From assembly GCA_030849805.1 (NCBI GenBank), contig JASANZ010002177.1, positions 1-63,914 on the forward strand: a stretch of 63,914 nt of DNA. The letters are read 5' to 3'. The stretch's first letter is position 1; each line of letters begins with the position of its first letter. The position numbers and the translations under genes are program-made. The notes under the pieces are model-generated. The model worked only from the letters and a program-made list of their open reading frames with translations. It had not been told where the DNA came from and did not search any database. This DNA comes from Sergeia podlipaevii. Taxonomy: Eukaryota; Euglenozoa; Kinetoplastea; Trypanosomatida; Trypanosomatidae. Positions 29,742 through 40,500 of this stretch are shown piece by piece.

Positions 29742-32171
29742 ATGAGTAATGCAAAGAGCGTAGATCTTTTCTCTCAACTGAGTGGTCTCCGCCTCAGTGA
29801 CGGCAGCACGGCGGGCGAGCGGGCACGTCGCTTGACGACTCCACCTGAACAGCCCCCCATGAGTAGCAGCTCATCGGCTCCTAGTGGTAGTTACGATGTT
29901 ATGACAGGTAGCTCTCTCGTTATTTCAAGAAGTGGAGTCGCCTATTCATCAGGGGCACCTGATCAAAAGCAATCGACCCCTGTGACACGTGGTGCACACG
30001 ATTTGGGCATTAAAATTGGAGCCGCCGCTGCCACAGCCGCCGTGGAATTGAAGAGGAACCCCATCACTAGCACTAGCAGCTCCCAACAGCACAACAACAA
30101 CAACAGCAGCAACAATGCAACCGCTAGTACTACTAATAGCGTGACAGTAGGCAGCGATAATACGCATCAGGGGGGTAATCTTTCTCTGCCCAAGCCTCGC
30201 TCGGTGGCTTTAACAGCCTCTCATTCACCGGGTCCAGAAACGAGAGCGCCAGTCATTGTGCAACCATCTAACTCAAGCCGTATGAACCCAAAAGTATTAG
30301 AGTTCTTCAACAACGCTGCGGTGGCTGGCGGTAAGGCGTCGAGCCCGGTGGTGCCAATTGCGCCACAGTCCGCGCTGAAAGAGTCCCAGGTGGTAGCTCT
30401 GCTGACTACCTCGCCGCCAAGCAACGTGAAAGTAGGCGCGAGCAACAGCGCGCCTAACAACAACAGCACCAACAGCAACACGAAGATGTCAACCTTCAAG
30501 CGCGATGCCGCAGCCAAGACCTCACCACCCTTGTCAGCCGTGAAAGTAGTGACTGTTCCTTCCCACAATCACGCAGCAGCCACAAGCGGCGGCACGGATG
30601 CGGCGACGAAGGAGAAGGCATTGGCTGTCAACAAGTTCTTGGTGGATGCACTGAGGGGAGAACGCATTGACAACCTTCACGCAACGAAGCCCTTCATTAG
30701 GACTCTGCCGACACTGGCGGAAGGTGGTCGCTACATTGTTGTTGGTGATGTTCACGGCTGTGTAGATCAGCTGCGGGCACTGATTGAAAAGGTAAAGTAT
30801 CAGATTGGGAGGGACTGCCTCATCGTGCTCGGCGACTACGTCAACAAGGGACCCGACTCGATCGGTGTGGTGAAGGCGTGTATTGAGTGGGAGGCCCTCG
30901 GTGTTCTTGGCAACCACGACTTCACGCTTTTGAACTGCTGTGCGAAGCAGCGGCGGAAGCCCTTTACGGCAGATGACCTACGGGATCCAGTGAAGCGTCT
31001 TGCTCAGCAGTTTCCACTCGACTGCGAGTACTACCTTCGCGGTCTGCCTCATATTCTACGCATGCCCAAGCACAACGTCCTACTTGTGCATGCCGGCATC
31101 AACATTCAGCACTCTATTGAGAATCAAAACGTGATGGAAATTATGCACATGCGCCGGCTGGAGAAGGTTGAGGCCGCCGATGGACACCACCACGGTGGCC
31201 AAGGCGTGAAGTATATGGCCATTGTCAAGGGCCAGGCTGGCGTTCCGTGGGGGACGCTGTGGGAGGGACCTGAGCAGGTGGTCTTTGGGCACGATGCGTA
31301 TGCCGGGTTTCAGGCTCACCCTAAGGCCGTTGGCATCGATACCGGATGCGTGTATGGGGACCAGCTGACATGCGTTGTGTACAGCGCAGAGCACCCCCTG
31401 GGGGAGTACATTGACGTGCCGGGACTTCCCGTAAATACGAATGAATGCATGGGGCTCCCTCCTCCCGACTCAGACATCTACGAGCAGCACCAGGAGGATC
31501 TTGAGAAGCTCATCATTCGTCCCACAACTCGCCCTACACCTGCGTTTTCCCCGAGTTCGTACTCACCGACGGGGCCAAATCCTGTGTTTCTGTCTGCTCC
31601 ACTCGGCAGCCACTCACCATTCTCCACACTGGCAGTTGGCGCCACCCCCACCACCACGCGACCTAGCACGCGGCTCAGCACTCCCGTCACGCTCAACAAC
31701 ACTGTCTTCAAGGCAGCAGCGAATGCGAGTGCTCAAGAAGTGCAGCGCGCCACACTACTGGCCCTCGCTGCCTCCAAGGAGCTTCGCGCGGTGTCGGTGC
31801 TGATTGTGCTGCCAACGTACGAACGTGAGTTGGACGCCATGATGGAACGTGAGGCGGATGACGGCACGGCACAACAGGCCTTCTGGACTCCGTTCGTCCG
31901 CCATATGCTGTCGGCTGCACTGGCGACGCCGCCGGAGCCCATAGCGTTACCAGTGCTAGAGCCTATCTCATCAACTGGCGACACAGCAGCAGCAGCAGCA
32001 CCAGCAAGGAAGCGGCCTGCGCACGTTGAGGATGTTGTGACATATGCCCTCAGTGTGTGCGACGAGATGCCCGCTGTGAAGGAGGCAGTGCGGCCTCAAC
32101 TGGAGTCTCTGGCCACTGCCTCGGACTGGTCTAGGGCAATTACAAAGTATGTATCGGTGCTGCTCCGATGA
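29742..32171 (+). CDS. ALPH1: ApaH-like phosphatase, probable mRNA decapping enzyme ALPH1
   Basis: This 809-residue protein has a calcineurin-type metallophosphatase core of the ApaH-like class. GDVHG is at 335-339, GDYVNKGPDS at 364-373, GNHD at 390-393, LLVHAGI with His450, and FGHDA with His517. The VNKGP form of motif 2 is a hallmark of ApaH-like rather than PP1/PP2A phosphatases. In Trypanosoma brucei ALPH1 has replaced DCP2 and removes the cap from spliced-leader mRNAs. The protein there also has long extensions on both sides of the core. Here the N-terminal extension (1-320) is Ser/Asn/Thr-rich and disordered, and the C-terminal one (about 570-809) ends in a helical domain containing LIVLPTYERELDAMM. 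The first ATG is 29742. Bacterial-type diadenosine tetraphosphatase activity is the alternative. Confidence 0.88.
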   Translation: MSNAKSVDLFSQLSGLRLSDGSTAGERARRLTTPPEQPPMSSSSSAPSGSYDVMTGSSLVISRSGVAYSSGAPDQKQSTPVTRGAHDLGIKIGAAAATAAVELKRNPITSTSSSQQHNNNNSSNNATASTTNSVTVGSDNTHQGGNLSLPKPRSVALTASHSPGPETRAPVIVQPSNSSRMNPKVLEFFNNAAVAGGKASSPVVPIAPQSALKESQVVALLTTSPPSNVKVGASNSAPNNNSTNSNTKMSTFKRDAAAKTSPPLSAVKVVTVPSHNHAAATSGGTDAATKEKALAVNKFLVDALRGERIDNLHATKPFIRTLPTLAEGGRYIVVGDVHGCVDQLRALIEKVKYQIGRDCLIVLGDYVNKGPDSIGVVKACIEWEALGVLGNHDFTLLNCCAKQRRKPFTADDLRDPVKRLAQQFPLDCEYYLRGLPHILRMPKHNVLLVHAGINIQHSIENQNVMEIMHMRRLEKVEAADGHHHGGQGVKYMAIVKGQAGVPWGTLWEGPEQVVFGHDAYAGFQAHPKAVGIDTGCVYGDQLTCVVYSAEHPLGEYIDVPGLPVNTNECMGLPPPDSDIYEQHQEDLEKLIIRPTTRPTPAFSPSSYSPTGPNPVFLSAPLGSHSPFSTLAVGATPTTTRPSTRLSTPVTLNNTVFKAAANASAQEVQRATLLALAASKELRAVSVLIVLPTYERELDAMMEREADDGTAQQAFWTPFVRHMLSAALATPPEPIALPVLEPISSTGDTAAAAAPARKRPAHVEDVVTYALSVCDEMPAVKEAVRPQLESLATASDWSRAITKYVSVLLR

Positions 32172-34673
32172 AAGGAGACCACCCACTCACAGACAGACAG
32201 AAAGGGAGAAAGTGAGTGAGTGAGTGAGAGGGAGCAGCATATCATGTGCTGGGAGACGTTTCTCCCTCTAGTATGCTATTAGTTTCTCTCTCCATAAGAA
32301 GCTCTGCTGGTATCTGTAACAGCGCTTTTTTATTCCTTTCCATTTCTTACTCCGTGTAAGTACATGGGCTGGATTTGATCCCTGCTCATGTTTTATGAAC
32401 ATATGTCGCTAGTACCGGCATGCATGTATGCACGCGTCAGTGTATGTGTGTCGGCAAGTGTGGCCTCCACGACGTGGGCCTACGCTGCTTTCGCAAAGAA
32501 TAAAAATTATAATAAATGAAACGTGGAGCGTATGCCACTGTTGCACCTCTTTATATTTATTTTATTTTATTGTTTAAGGGCGTATTCGCGGTGCAGAGTT
32601 TCTTATTTTATTTTGCGGACTGGACCACTCATACATTGGCATGCTCTATGGAAGCACCAGAGTGCCGTTGCACGCAATACATATGGCGTATACACACACA
32701 CACACACACACGAGAGTAGAATGAACCTGAATAGCTACACAGCAAATATCTCCCTTTTATCTAAGAAAGCAAAAAAGGAAGCAACAACAAAATAGAAGAA
32801 ATGAAGACAATATGACAGTGAAAGGACACACATGCATCTTGAAACTCTCGCTCTAGTGACTCTGAGTGGATGTAGTAGATAAAAAGGGAGGGAGGGCATT
32901 AATGTGTGTTCCGCCAACATGGCATGCACAACATGACTTTGTCTGTTTCTGTTTGATCTTTTGCTCCGTTTTTTTTTTTACTTTTGGTTTTTTTTTCTTT
33001 AAAAAAAAAATACATATTTTTATTATTGTTGTGGCGCAGCGACACGACTCGTTGAATTCGAATGGGATGTGAGGAAAATGGGCGTTGCGCGTGTGTGCGT
33101 GCCAACACGAATGTTTATATACTTCCACATTACATGCTTCCAAGGAAACTTTGTATTAAACCAATAAAATTGTGTGAAGAGTATGCGCGCGCTAGTTTCT
33201 TTTTTAAATATTTATATTAGAACTTGCTTAAGCTTTGCCTTTTGAAAATCCACTACATGTTTTTTTCCCCCAATTTTTGTTCACAAATAAGAGGGGAGGA
33301 ACACCAGAAATAGGGAAAGCGCACTTCCCTTTTTTTATCGAAGGATGTATCTGTTTGTTCGTGTATATGTGTTTGTGTTTGTGTGTGTGTGTGCAATGTT
33401 CAAAGTGTCTCCCTCCCCCTCCTTTAGAGTGCCGTATGTGGGTTTGCAGGCAGTCATGCATTCGGATAAAAGTAGAACATGATGCAGTCGAATCACTCTT
33501 GCCCGACAACTATTAACTAGAACGAAAACAAATGTAGAGGTAGGTGCACGTGAGAGAGAGAGTGGGTGAGTAAGACATAAGAAGAATATGTATCTAGAGG
33601 GTAAGTAATGGGAAGAGCATGTGCCTTGAACGTGGGAGAGGGGGAGGGGCATTAACGAAGTTTACAACTAGTTCATACGATGACTGAGAAACCAACTGGA
33701 GATGGTAGCAGTTCTTCGTGACTTAAAGAAAACACATCGGAGTAACATTACACGCATACACGTATATACATTTATGTGGTAGTAACACACATATTGGAGA
33801 CTGTTAGAACATTGTTTCAAACAATCAATAGGTGACGCAGGAGAAGCGAGGCATGAATGCGTGGGTGGACAAGAGGTATATGCATAAAGAAGTTTGAATC
33901 AAAGGGAGAGTGGATGTGCCTAGAGCCAAATCTATCATCTCTCTTTTATTTTCCATATTTTTGTTAGTTGTCAAAATCAATATTATTACTATTGTTCTGT
34001 CTGACTGGATATGCACCGTGAGAAACAAATAAACAAAAATGAAAAGGGTCAAAGTTAAAAGGAGCAATGGAAATGATAGCAGCACCACTACCATCAGTTA
34101 ACGCTTGGGCTAATAGCTTTATGGTCAGCATTTTCTTTTTGCAGCTTGCACTTAGACTACTGCGCTGTTGTTGTCCGCAGGGACTGAAGTATTTTTTTTA
34201 GATAACAGTTTTTTTTTATTTTTGCGCTTAGCCGTCTGGTGCGACGCTGAAGTGTGCCTTACTATGAATGTGTATTCACTCTTCTATTTCTCCTCCTCTT
34301 TCTCTTTCTTCTACACTTTTTTCTTTTACTCCCTTATACAGTGATAGCATTCAGATATTCCTATTACTGCTTTAAAAAAAAAAAAACATATTTTAGAGGG
34401 GGGATCTCTGCGTATACGTACGCGCATACATTTCTGTACTGATTTTTGCCACGGTGTAAAGTGAGAGAAAGAGAGAACACCACGGGCATATTTTTTAAAA
34501 AACAGGGAATCCTCCACTGGCAATATTTGAATATAAACCCTTTGCTCAAACCTACGTAGGTGCTGAGAGACACACACAAACATTTAGTCACGCACGTGCT
34601 GCAAGCAAATCACTGTTCTTCCCACTTCCCTAACACAGCTACCAAAGAATTAAAAACAATAAATATTTTAAAA
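32172..34673. other. Long intergenic region, 2.5 kb
   Basis: No supported gene. It contains GAGT repeats (32212-32230), CA repeats (32692-32712), GT repeats (33368-33394) and T/A tracts (32970-33010, 34374-34386). An ATG frame at 32516-32719 (67 codons, partly hydrophobic, ending in a CA-repeat-encoded Thr-His run) lacks an acceptor context and is probably chance. T/C-rich sequence at 34270-34340 may direct splicing of the next gene. Confidence 0.5.
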
Positions 34674-36788
34674 ATGACCGCGTTAGCCACGCTTAGAGAT
34701 AGCCAATGCAGCTCATTGCACGTACTCCCTAGCAACGGACTGGCGGCTAGTGGGCCTACTGCCTTTTATGTTTATGACACTGCAGCTCAGCCTTGCCAGG
34801 GGGTTGCAACCCGCCTTATTCCTCGAGAGGCAGAATGTACGTGCCTGTGGCTACACCCGGGAGCCCTTCTGAGTGACGTACGCCTTCTCTACTACGCTGG
34901 CGCAAGCAATACCGCGACGGTCAAGGACGGGCAGGCGCGCATTGTGCTTGCGCCACTGACTGAAGGGGCCTCTCACGAGGAGTTGATTCTCAGGGGCCAT
35001 CGGGACGAGGCAGATGCGGTGGAGAGTCTTTCTGTGGTGTACCAGACTGTGCTTGTGGTGTGCGGGAGAAGAACTATTCGCTTCTACCGTCTTGACCCTA
35101 CTGTGCTCACAGCTCTTGCCGTGCCTAACGCATTGAAGCAGAAGTCCAAACACGCGCTCGAGTGCATTGGAGAGTGCCCTTCTCTGTCAGGCGGCGATGT
35201 CGTCCGTCTAGTGAGTGCGCGTGCTGAGGACGCGAGTGCGGAGCTGAAGGAGCTCGTTGTGGCGCACTTTGCTAAATCCCGTGTGCATGTGCAGGTCATG
35301 TCCATCACGGGTAGTGCGGTCTCCTTGGAGCGCGGAACGCCCAGTGGTGGTTGTGCGCTGCCAAAAATTTTGAGCAGCCACACAGAACACATGGCGTGGT
35401 GTGTGAACTGGTCGCAACAGTCTATTCAGTTTCTTCTTAAGGACACTAACAACAACATCAGCAGTAGCACTGCGGAGAGTGGAGCAGTCACTGCTGCCGC
35501 CTTTTCTTTTGCTGCCACACTGGGAACAACGCTCCACTCATGGGACGCACAGCCCGCCTTCTTGTCTGCTGCCACTCGACCTATTCTTCAGCGCGCTTCA
35601 GGAATGGCGTGCAACACTGGATGCACTTTTTCTGGGGCCGCAGTGGGGTGCGACACATGGTTTGTAGATACAATGACGGGGCCGACTGTGCTTCTCACAC
35701 ACGCCCAGTCCCTCGAGCAGGTGGCACTCCCCAACACTGTCGTGTCCAACACACTTCTTGTGCTGTTGGCTGTGAGGAACGAAGGCAACTGCCTCTACGC
35801 GCTATGTGGCCGCTTGCTTTACGAGGTTTTTCACTCTCAGCGCCTTGGCGCCTCAAAGGCGTCTGAGGCAGCGGCAAACACGCTGTGCGGGTGGCTTGTG
35901 GCCCAGAAGCAGCAGAGGGAGAATAGCAGCCCCAAGAAGGCTTCATGCGGACAGAAGAGAGCGATAGCGATGGATGGCACTGTTACTCGCGTGCTAGGCT
36001 ACCTTTCTCAGGGCTCTGCCGCACCCGATCGCATTGTACGCGACGCACCCTTTGTGAGTTGCACGAAGGATGGCCACTACACGCACGCCTTGCTGGCTGC
36101 TATTGAAGGCGAGCATACGTCGACCCCAAAGTATAGGCAGCACCTCTTGAAGTACCTTGTGATTGCACACTCTGTGCATCCGTATACTGTCCTCAAGGCC
36201 CTTCAGAAGGCGTGCAATGCCGCTGGCAGCAGTCAAACCACTGACGACGACAAGGGCTTCGTGCTCGCTGTTGCTGCTGTGCTTGCAGACAAGCCATCTC
36301 TCCAGTCTGGCGGCCTGCGCCGCTCTCCAGAGTTTGATGGCGCCGCTGATGCCTTTTTTTCGGCGGCTGGCGCCTGCAACGATAGAGCCGCGAAGAAGCG
36401 ATACTTGGCGTGTGTCTGCCGCGTGGCGGTTGCTGCTCTTGCCGTTGGGGCTCTAGGCCCCGCGGCACTGCTTGCTGCCGTCGCTGACATTGGAGTGCTG
36501 AAGGTGTATGGCGGCAGGGATCTGGCAGGCAAGGATAAGGCAGCAATTGTGTCAGCCGAGGAGCAGCAGGCAGAGGCCGAGATTGCTGATTGTATCAGCG
36601 TTTTGGCGTCTTACTCCGACTGGGCACTCACTGCCGCCTCCACGCTTGGAGTCATCAGTGCCCACGTTGGCGACCCGTCCGGCCTCAAGAAGGAGGCGAG
36701 CCTGCGGGACGGCAAGTCACATCCTATTCGTACCTCTCGCAACGTACAAATTGAGCCCTTCCGTATGCCCCGCCCGGTGAAGCAGTAG
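34674..36788 (+). CDS. Hypothetical beta-propeller-like protein with helical C terminus
   Basis: I do not recognise this 704-residue protein as a named family. The N-terminal half resembles WD40-type propeller repeats: short hydrophobic strands and turns such as AFYVYDT, HPGALLSDVRLLYYAG and VVCGRRTIRFYRLDP, without clear GH-WD signatures. The second half (about 430-690) is helical and Ala/Leu-rich (for example HLLKYLVIAHSVHPYTVLKAL). A propeller followed by helices is common in nucleolar U3-processome (UTP) subunits and in coat or nuclear-pore proteins, so either role is possible; this is inference. The C terminus is basic (RTSRNVQIEPFRMPRPVKQ). No targeting peptide is seen. The first ATG is 34674; the frame continues upstream only through a GTG. 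Confidence 0.8.
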   Translation: MTALATLRDSQCSSLHVLPSNGLAASGPTAFYVYDTAAQPCQGVATRLIPREAECTCLWLHPGALLSDVRLLYYAGASNTATVKDGQARIVLAPLTEGASHEELILRGHRDEADAVESLSVVYQTVLVVCGRRTIRFYRLDPTVLTALAVPNALKQKSKHALECIGECPSLSGGDVVRLVSARAEDASAELKELVVAHFAKSRVHVQVMSITGSAVSLERGTPSGGCALPKILSSHTEHMAWCVNWSQQSIQFLLKDTNNNISSSTAESGAVTAAAFSFAATLGTTLHSWDAQPAFLSAATRPILQRASGMACNTGCTFSGAAVGCDTWFVDTMTGPTVLLTHAQSLEQVALPNTVVSNTLLVLLAVRNEGNCLYALCGRLLYEVFHSQRLGASKASEAAANTLCGWLVAQKQQRENSSPKKASCGQKRAIAMDGTVTRVLGYLSQGSAAPDRIVRDAPFVSCTKDGHYTHALLAAIEGEHTSTPKYRQHLLKYLVIAHSVHPYTVLKALQKACNAAGSSQTTDDDKGFVLAVAAVLADKPSLQSGGLRRSPEFDGAADAFFSAAGACNDRAAKKRYLACVCRVAVAALAVGALGPAALLAAVADIGVLKVYGGRDLAGKDKAAIVSAEEQQAEAEIADCISVLASYSDWALTAASTLGVISAHVGDPSGLKKEASLRDGKSHPIRTSRNVQIEPFRMPRPVKQ

Positions 36789-37534
36789 AGAGAGAGGAGA
36801 GGTATCTTAAGGTGGAGGGGAGAGAGAAACTTGCTTTCCTTATTTTTATATATAAAAAAGAAGCATCGATTAATTGTTTAAGCACCGATGAGTTTTTTTA
36901 AATGCAGATTATTAAAGTGAGGGAAAGTGAGCTACACAGATGTTGGAGCGGGGGGGGGGGGGGCCCGAACGAGCGTTTTACCAACACATATGTAAGCGCG
37001 TGTGTGTGTGTGCGCCAGGAGACACTAGTGCCTTACAGACCTTCTTTCTTTGTTAGCGTGATATATTACTAATAATAGTAGCAACAACAACAACAACAAG
37101 AGAGTACCATGAACCTGGTTGAATAATATTTCAGTCCTTGTTTTTTCTTTGTCTCTCACGGCAGGAGCAGCCTCTGTGGCGCTCCCCCCCCCTAGGTCTA
37201 TGAGCACTGCACCACCAGTGGGCGAAGTGCTATCTCTATTTGTAGTTTCATACTACATCTTATCTTTACTTTTTTTCTTTTGCCTTTCTTCTCCCCCTAG
37301 TGCTCGCACACGTATACTCCAGCGTTACAAACACAGGTGGCGCAGCGCAGCGTAGCTGCTTCTCTGCGTTTCTTCTGTATCTGTATATATATATACATAG
37401 AGTAGGTACAACACATCAGACCACATCACCGCATCGTTGGTGCCGTGGGGAGAGAGAAAGAGGCAGCTCTGAAAGCAAGAGCAACAACAACAGTGAGGGA
37501 GAAAGAAGGAATATTCGTCAGCGAGTAGTGGCAG
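36789..37534. repeat. Intergenic region with a G14 tract and ACA repeats
   Basis: Holds an uninterrupted run of 14 G (36950-36963) followed by CCC, a short GT run (37001-37010), an AAC repeat (37081-37099) and pyrimidine stretches (37262-37298). Nothing gene-like is seen. AGs near 37299-37320 or further on could accept the spliced leader for the large gene that follows. Confidence 0.6.
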
Positions 37535-40500
37535 ATGTCCATACAAATACGCGCAGATGTAGTTAATGGGAGAAGGGCCACTCGCCACTCCTCCGGCGCA
37601 CACTCGCAGGCTCTCGCCTCAACTGCTCCATCAGGCACAGCAGTAGCACCCCTCACAGCTTCTCAGAGGCGTCGTAAACGTAGTGGAGCTTTGAATGCCG
37701 GTTCCATCACAGCCTCTGTGTCCGCTGTTGCGGGCACAGGCGCACGTTTAGAACTAACTCCCGCGTCTGGGGAGTTTATCAACTACGACGTCGATACCAC
37801 GTACGTTCTGGCCTTTACTATTCGCAACCGCACACCAGAGATGCAGACGCTGCGGGTGATCCCACCGCTCAAGTGCAACACTGCCTTTAGAGTGGTGAAC
37901 ACAGACTCAGTGAATATTGCAGCCGGGCTTTCACACACCATTGATATTGAGTTCACGACACACACGCAGGACGACTACGAAGATTTCTTCACCTTGCTGA
38001 ATGCAAATGGCGAACGCTTTGAAGTGCCTCTCATCGCCAAGAGCGTTCCCGAGCTCAAGTTTGCTACAACGCTTGATTTTGGTCGTGTTGAGCACACTTG
38101 CGTAGGTCTTAGCAAAGCGCTTGCTCTGATCAACAGGGGCCGGAAGGACGCCCAGGTGTCGATCACCACAAAGTACGACTCTATTCTCTCAATTAACCCA
38201 CCCAACACTGTAGCGCGTGCGTCTGGAGAGACCATCGTGAATGTTGAACTGGCGCACCCACCAATGGGTGTGCACCAGTGGCCTATTTTGGTGTCGGTGG
38301 AGGGTGAGCCGATGCAGAGGGAGGTGATGGTGTGTGCGGACGTCGTGGACTGCCGCAGCAAGCTGCTGGACCCGCGCACAGGCACTGAGGCGCTTTCAGT
38401 GACGTTTGACACCGCCTACGCCGGCACCAAGAAAACGTATGAGCTGACGGTGCTCAACGGCAGCGAGAGCGCCGCGAGCTTTGCTTTCCAACTGGCCAAT
38501 GAGCTCGTTGCCAAGGACGCCCCGCCATTCCGGTTCGTGCCCGAACAAGGCCGCCTTGGCCCGAAGGAGGCTAAGAAAGTGATGGTGGTTTTCGAGCCGC
38601 CACTCAATCCATTGCGGAAAGGATGGACTTGCCAGCAACAGGAGCAGAGCCCCACGACGCGAAAGTTTGAGGGTCTCTTCTCACTCATGTTTGTTGAAAC
38701 AGAGCAGACGCACGGATTTCACGTATCAGGCGAGTCAACGGACACAGCGGCGTGGTTGTCACACTCGGTGTTAGACTTTGGCGCCTGCGGCCTTAATGAC
38801 TATCGCAACCTGTGCGTGGAGGTGCACAACGGCGTGCATGACTTGCCACTGCACTACGCTTTTGATCACGTCGCTAACTTTCGCTTCAGCAAACCGAGCG
38901 GTATGATACCACCGGGGGGCTCTTGTGAGCTTGAAGTCACCTTCCAGCCGCGCCGCCTTGGCAACTTCAACGACAAGGTGGTGGCTACATTCAATAAGAC
39001 GGTGCAACGTTCACTAGTGCTGACGGGTCATTCAATGCCTAGCACCACAAAGAAGGCCATGTGCGGCGGCAAGGACGCCCTTCCAGAAGATTTCAAGCGC
39101 AAGAGCCAACCGCCAACTCATGCACGACCACGGTCACCTACTGGCCACAGCGCTGAGGAGGCGGGCATCATTGGAGGCCCCAAGTACGTCGCAGCCATCG
39201 ACCTACCGAAGGAGGTGGATCTGGGCATGGTACCCGCGGCAGGTCTCAAGCCCCCGCAGCCTTCCTCCACATCTCGTCTCATGCAGCGTGAGCTGCTTGC
39301 CGAAGATTCAGCCTTGCACGCCATGACCAGCGCTCACGTTGCCCCCACAGCATTTGATGTGAAGGCGCTTATCAAGCGCAGGTACGCGGAGGCACCGACG
39401 AACGCGATGGAGCGTCGTGACTGCCGTAGAGAGTTGATGCCGATGGACCTGCTCAAAGTCGTGCTCCCCATCAAGCTGGTACAGTTTGGCCGCGTGACGG
39501 TGTTTTCGCAGGCTGTACGGTCCTTCTACGTGTTCAACGGCACAAACACCTGCATAGTTGCCACAATGCCCTCGGAGGAGCCACATGTTTCGTTTGTGCC
39601 ACAGAGTCAAGTCATTCCCGCTAACCGTATGGCGCAGTTTGACGTGTGCCTATGCAGCCCTATTATTCAATCTTCGCAGCTCGTCATTCAGTTTTTGCTT
39701 AACAACCGTCATCACATGCGCTTCACCCTGCAGGCCGAAGTGGTACCTGTCGAGGTGTCGCTTAGCCAGTACGAGGCGGTGCTCAACTTCAGTGAGTTTA
39801 CTGAGGAGCCGGTAACTCGTCTTGCTCTCACCATGTCAAACGATGGCAACAGCGAGGCACCATTCCACTGGAAACTGCCGGACAAGGTTTCTTTCTCTAT
39901 CACTCCCATCAGCGGCATTCTTGCCCCTCAGTCAAAGCAGGTGGCGGAGGTCACTTTCATCCCCCCTCAAGGCGCTCTCGATGTGGCGTGCGACGCTCTC
40001 TTGTCAGTTGAGGGGGCCAGTGAGGACAAGAAGCTGCGGTTGATAGGTGTGGTAGCGCCAACACGGTGTGTGTGGGGCAAGGGGATGATTGCCGCCACTT
40101 CATCTGGAGTCGGGGGAGTCAGCGGCGCCACGGGTGGGGGCAGCATTTTTAACCCTGGTACCGATGCCCAGTTAGATCTTCATCGCATTGCCGCTGGACG
40201 AAGCAACACGCATCACATTTCCTTGGTGAATCGCGGCACCAACAACGCTTTCTACAGCTTTGACTCTCTGCCAGAGTGGTTGCGCGTGACCCCGTCCCGA
40301 GGACGCATCTGCAGCGGCGAAATCGAGGAGCTAACGCTGACGGTAAAGCTCAATCGCGAGGAAGTACTTCATCATGCCGTCCTTTGCAACGTACGTGGCA
40401 TGCGCAAGCCGCTGCGGTTGGTTCTTAGCGCGACCGTTGCGGCACCGTCTATTTGCGTCGTTGCTCCTGAGAAGGTGAAGGGAGAGGTGGAGCTCGACTT

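Noticed and set aside
32516..32719. ATG ORF of 67 codons with a hydrophobic stretch
   Set aside because: Ends in a CA-repeat-encoded Thr-His run, has no upstream acceptor context and unbiased codon use; probably chance.
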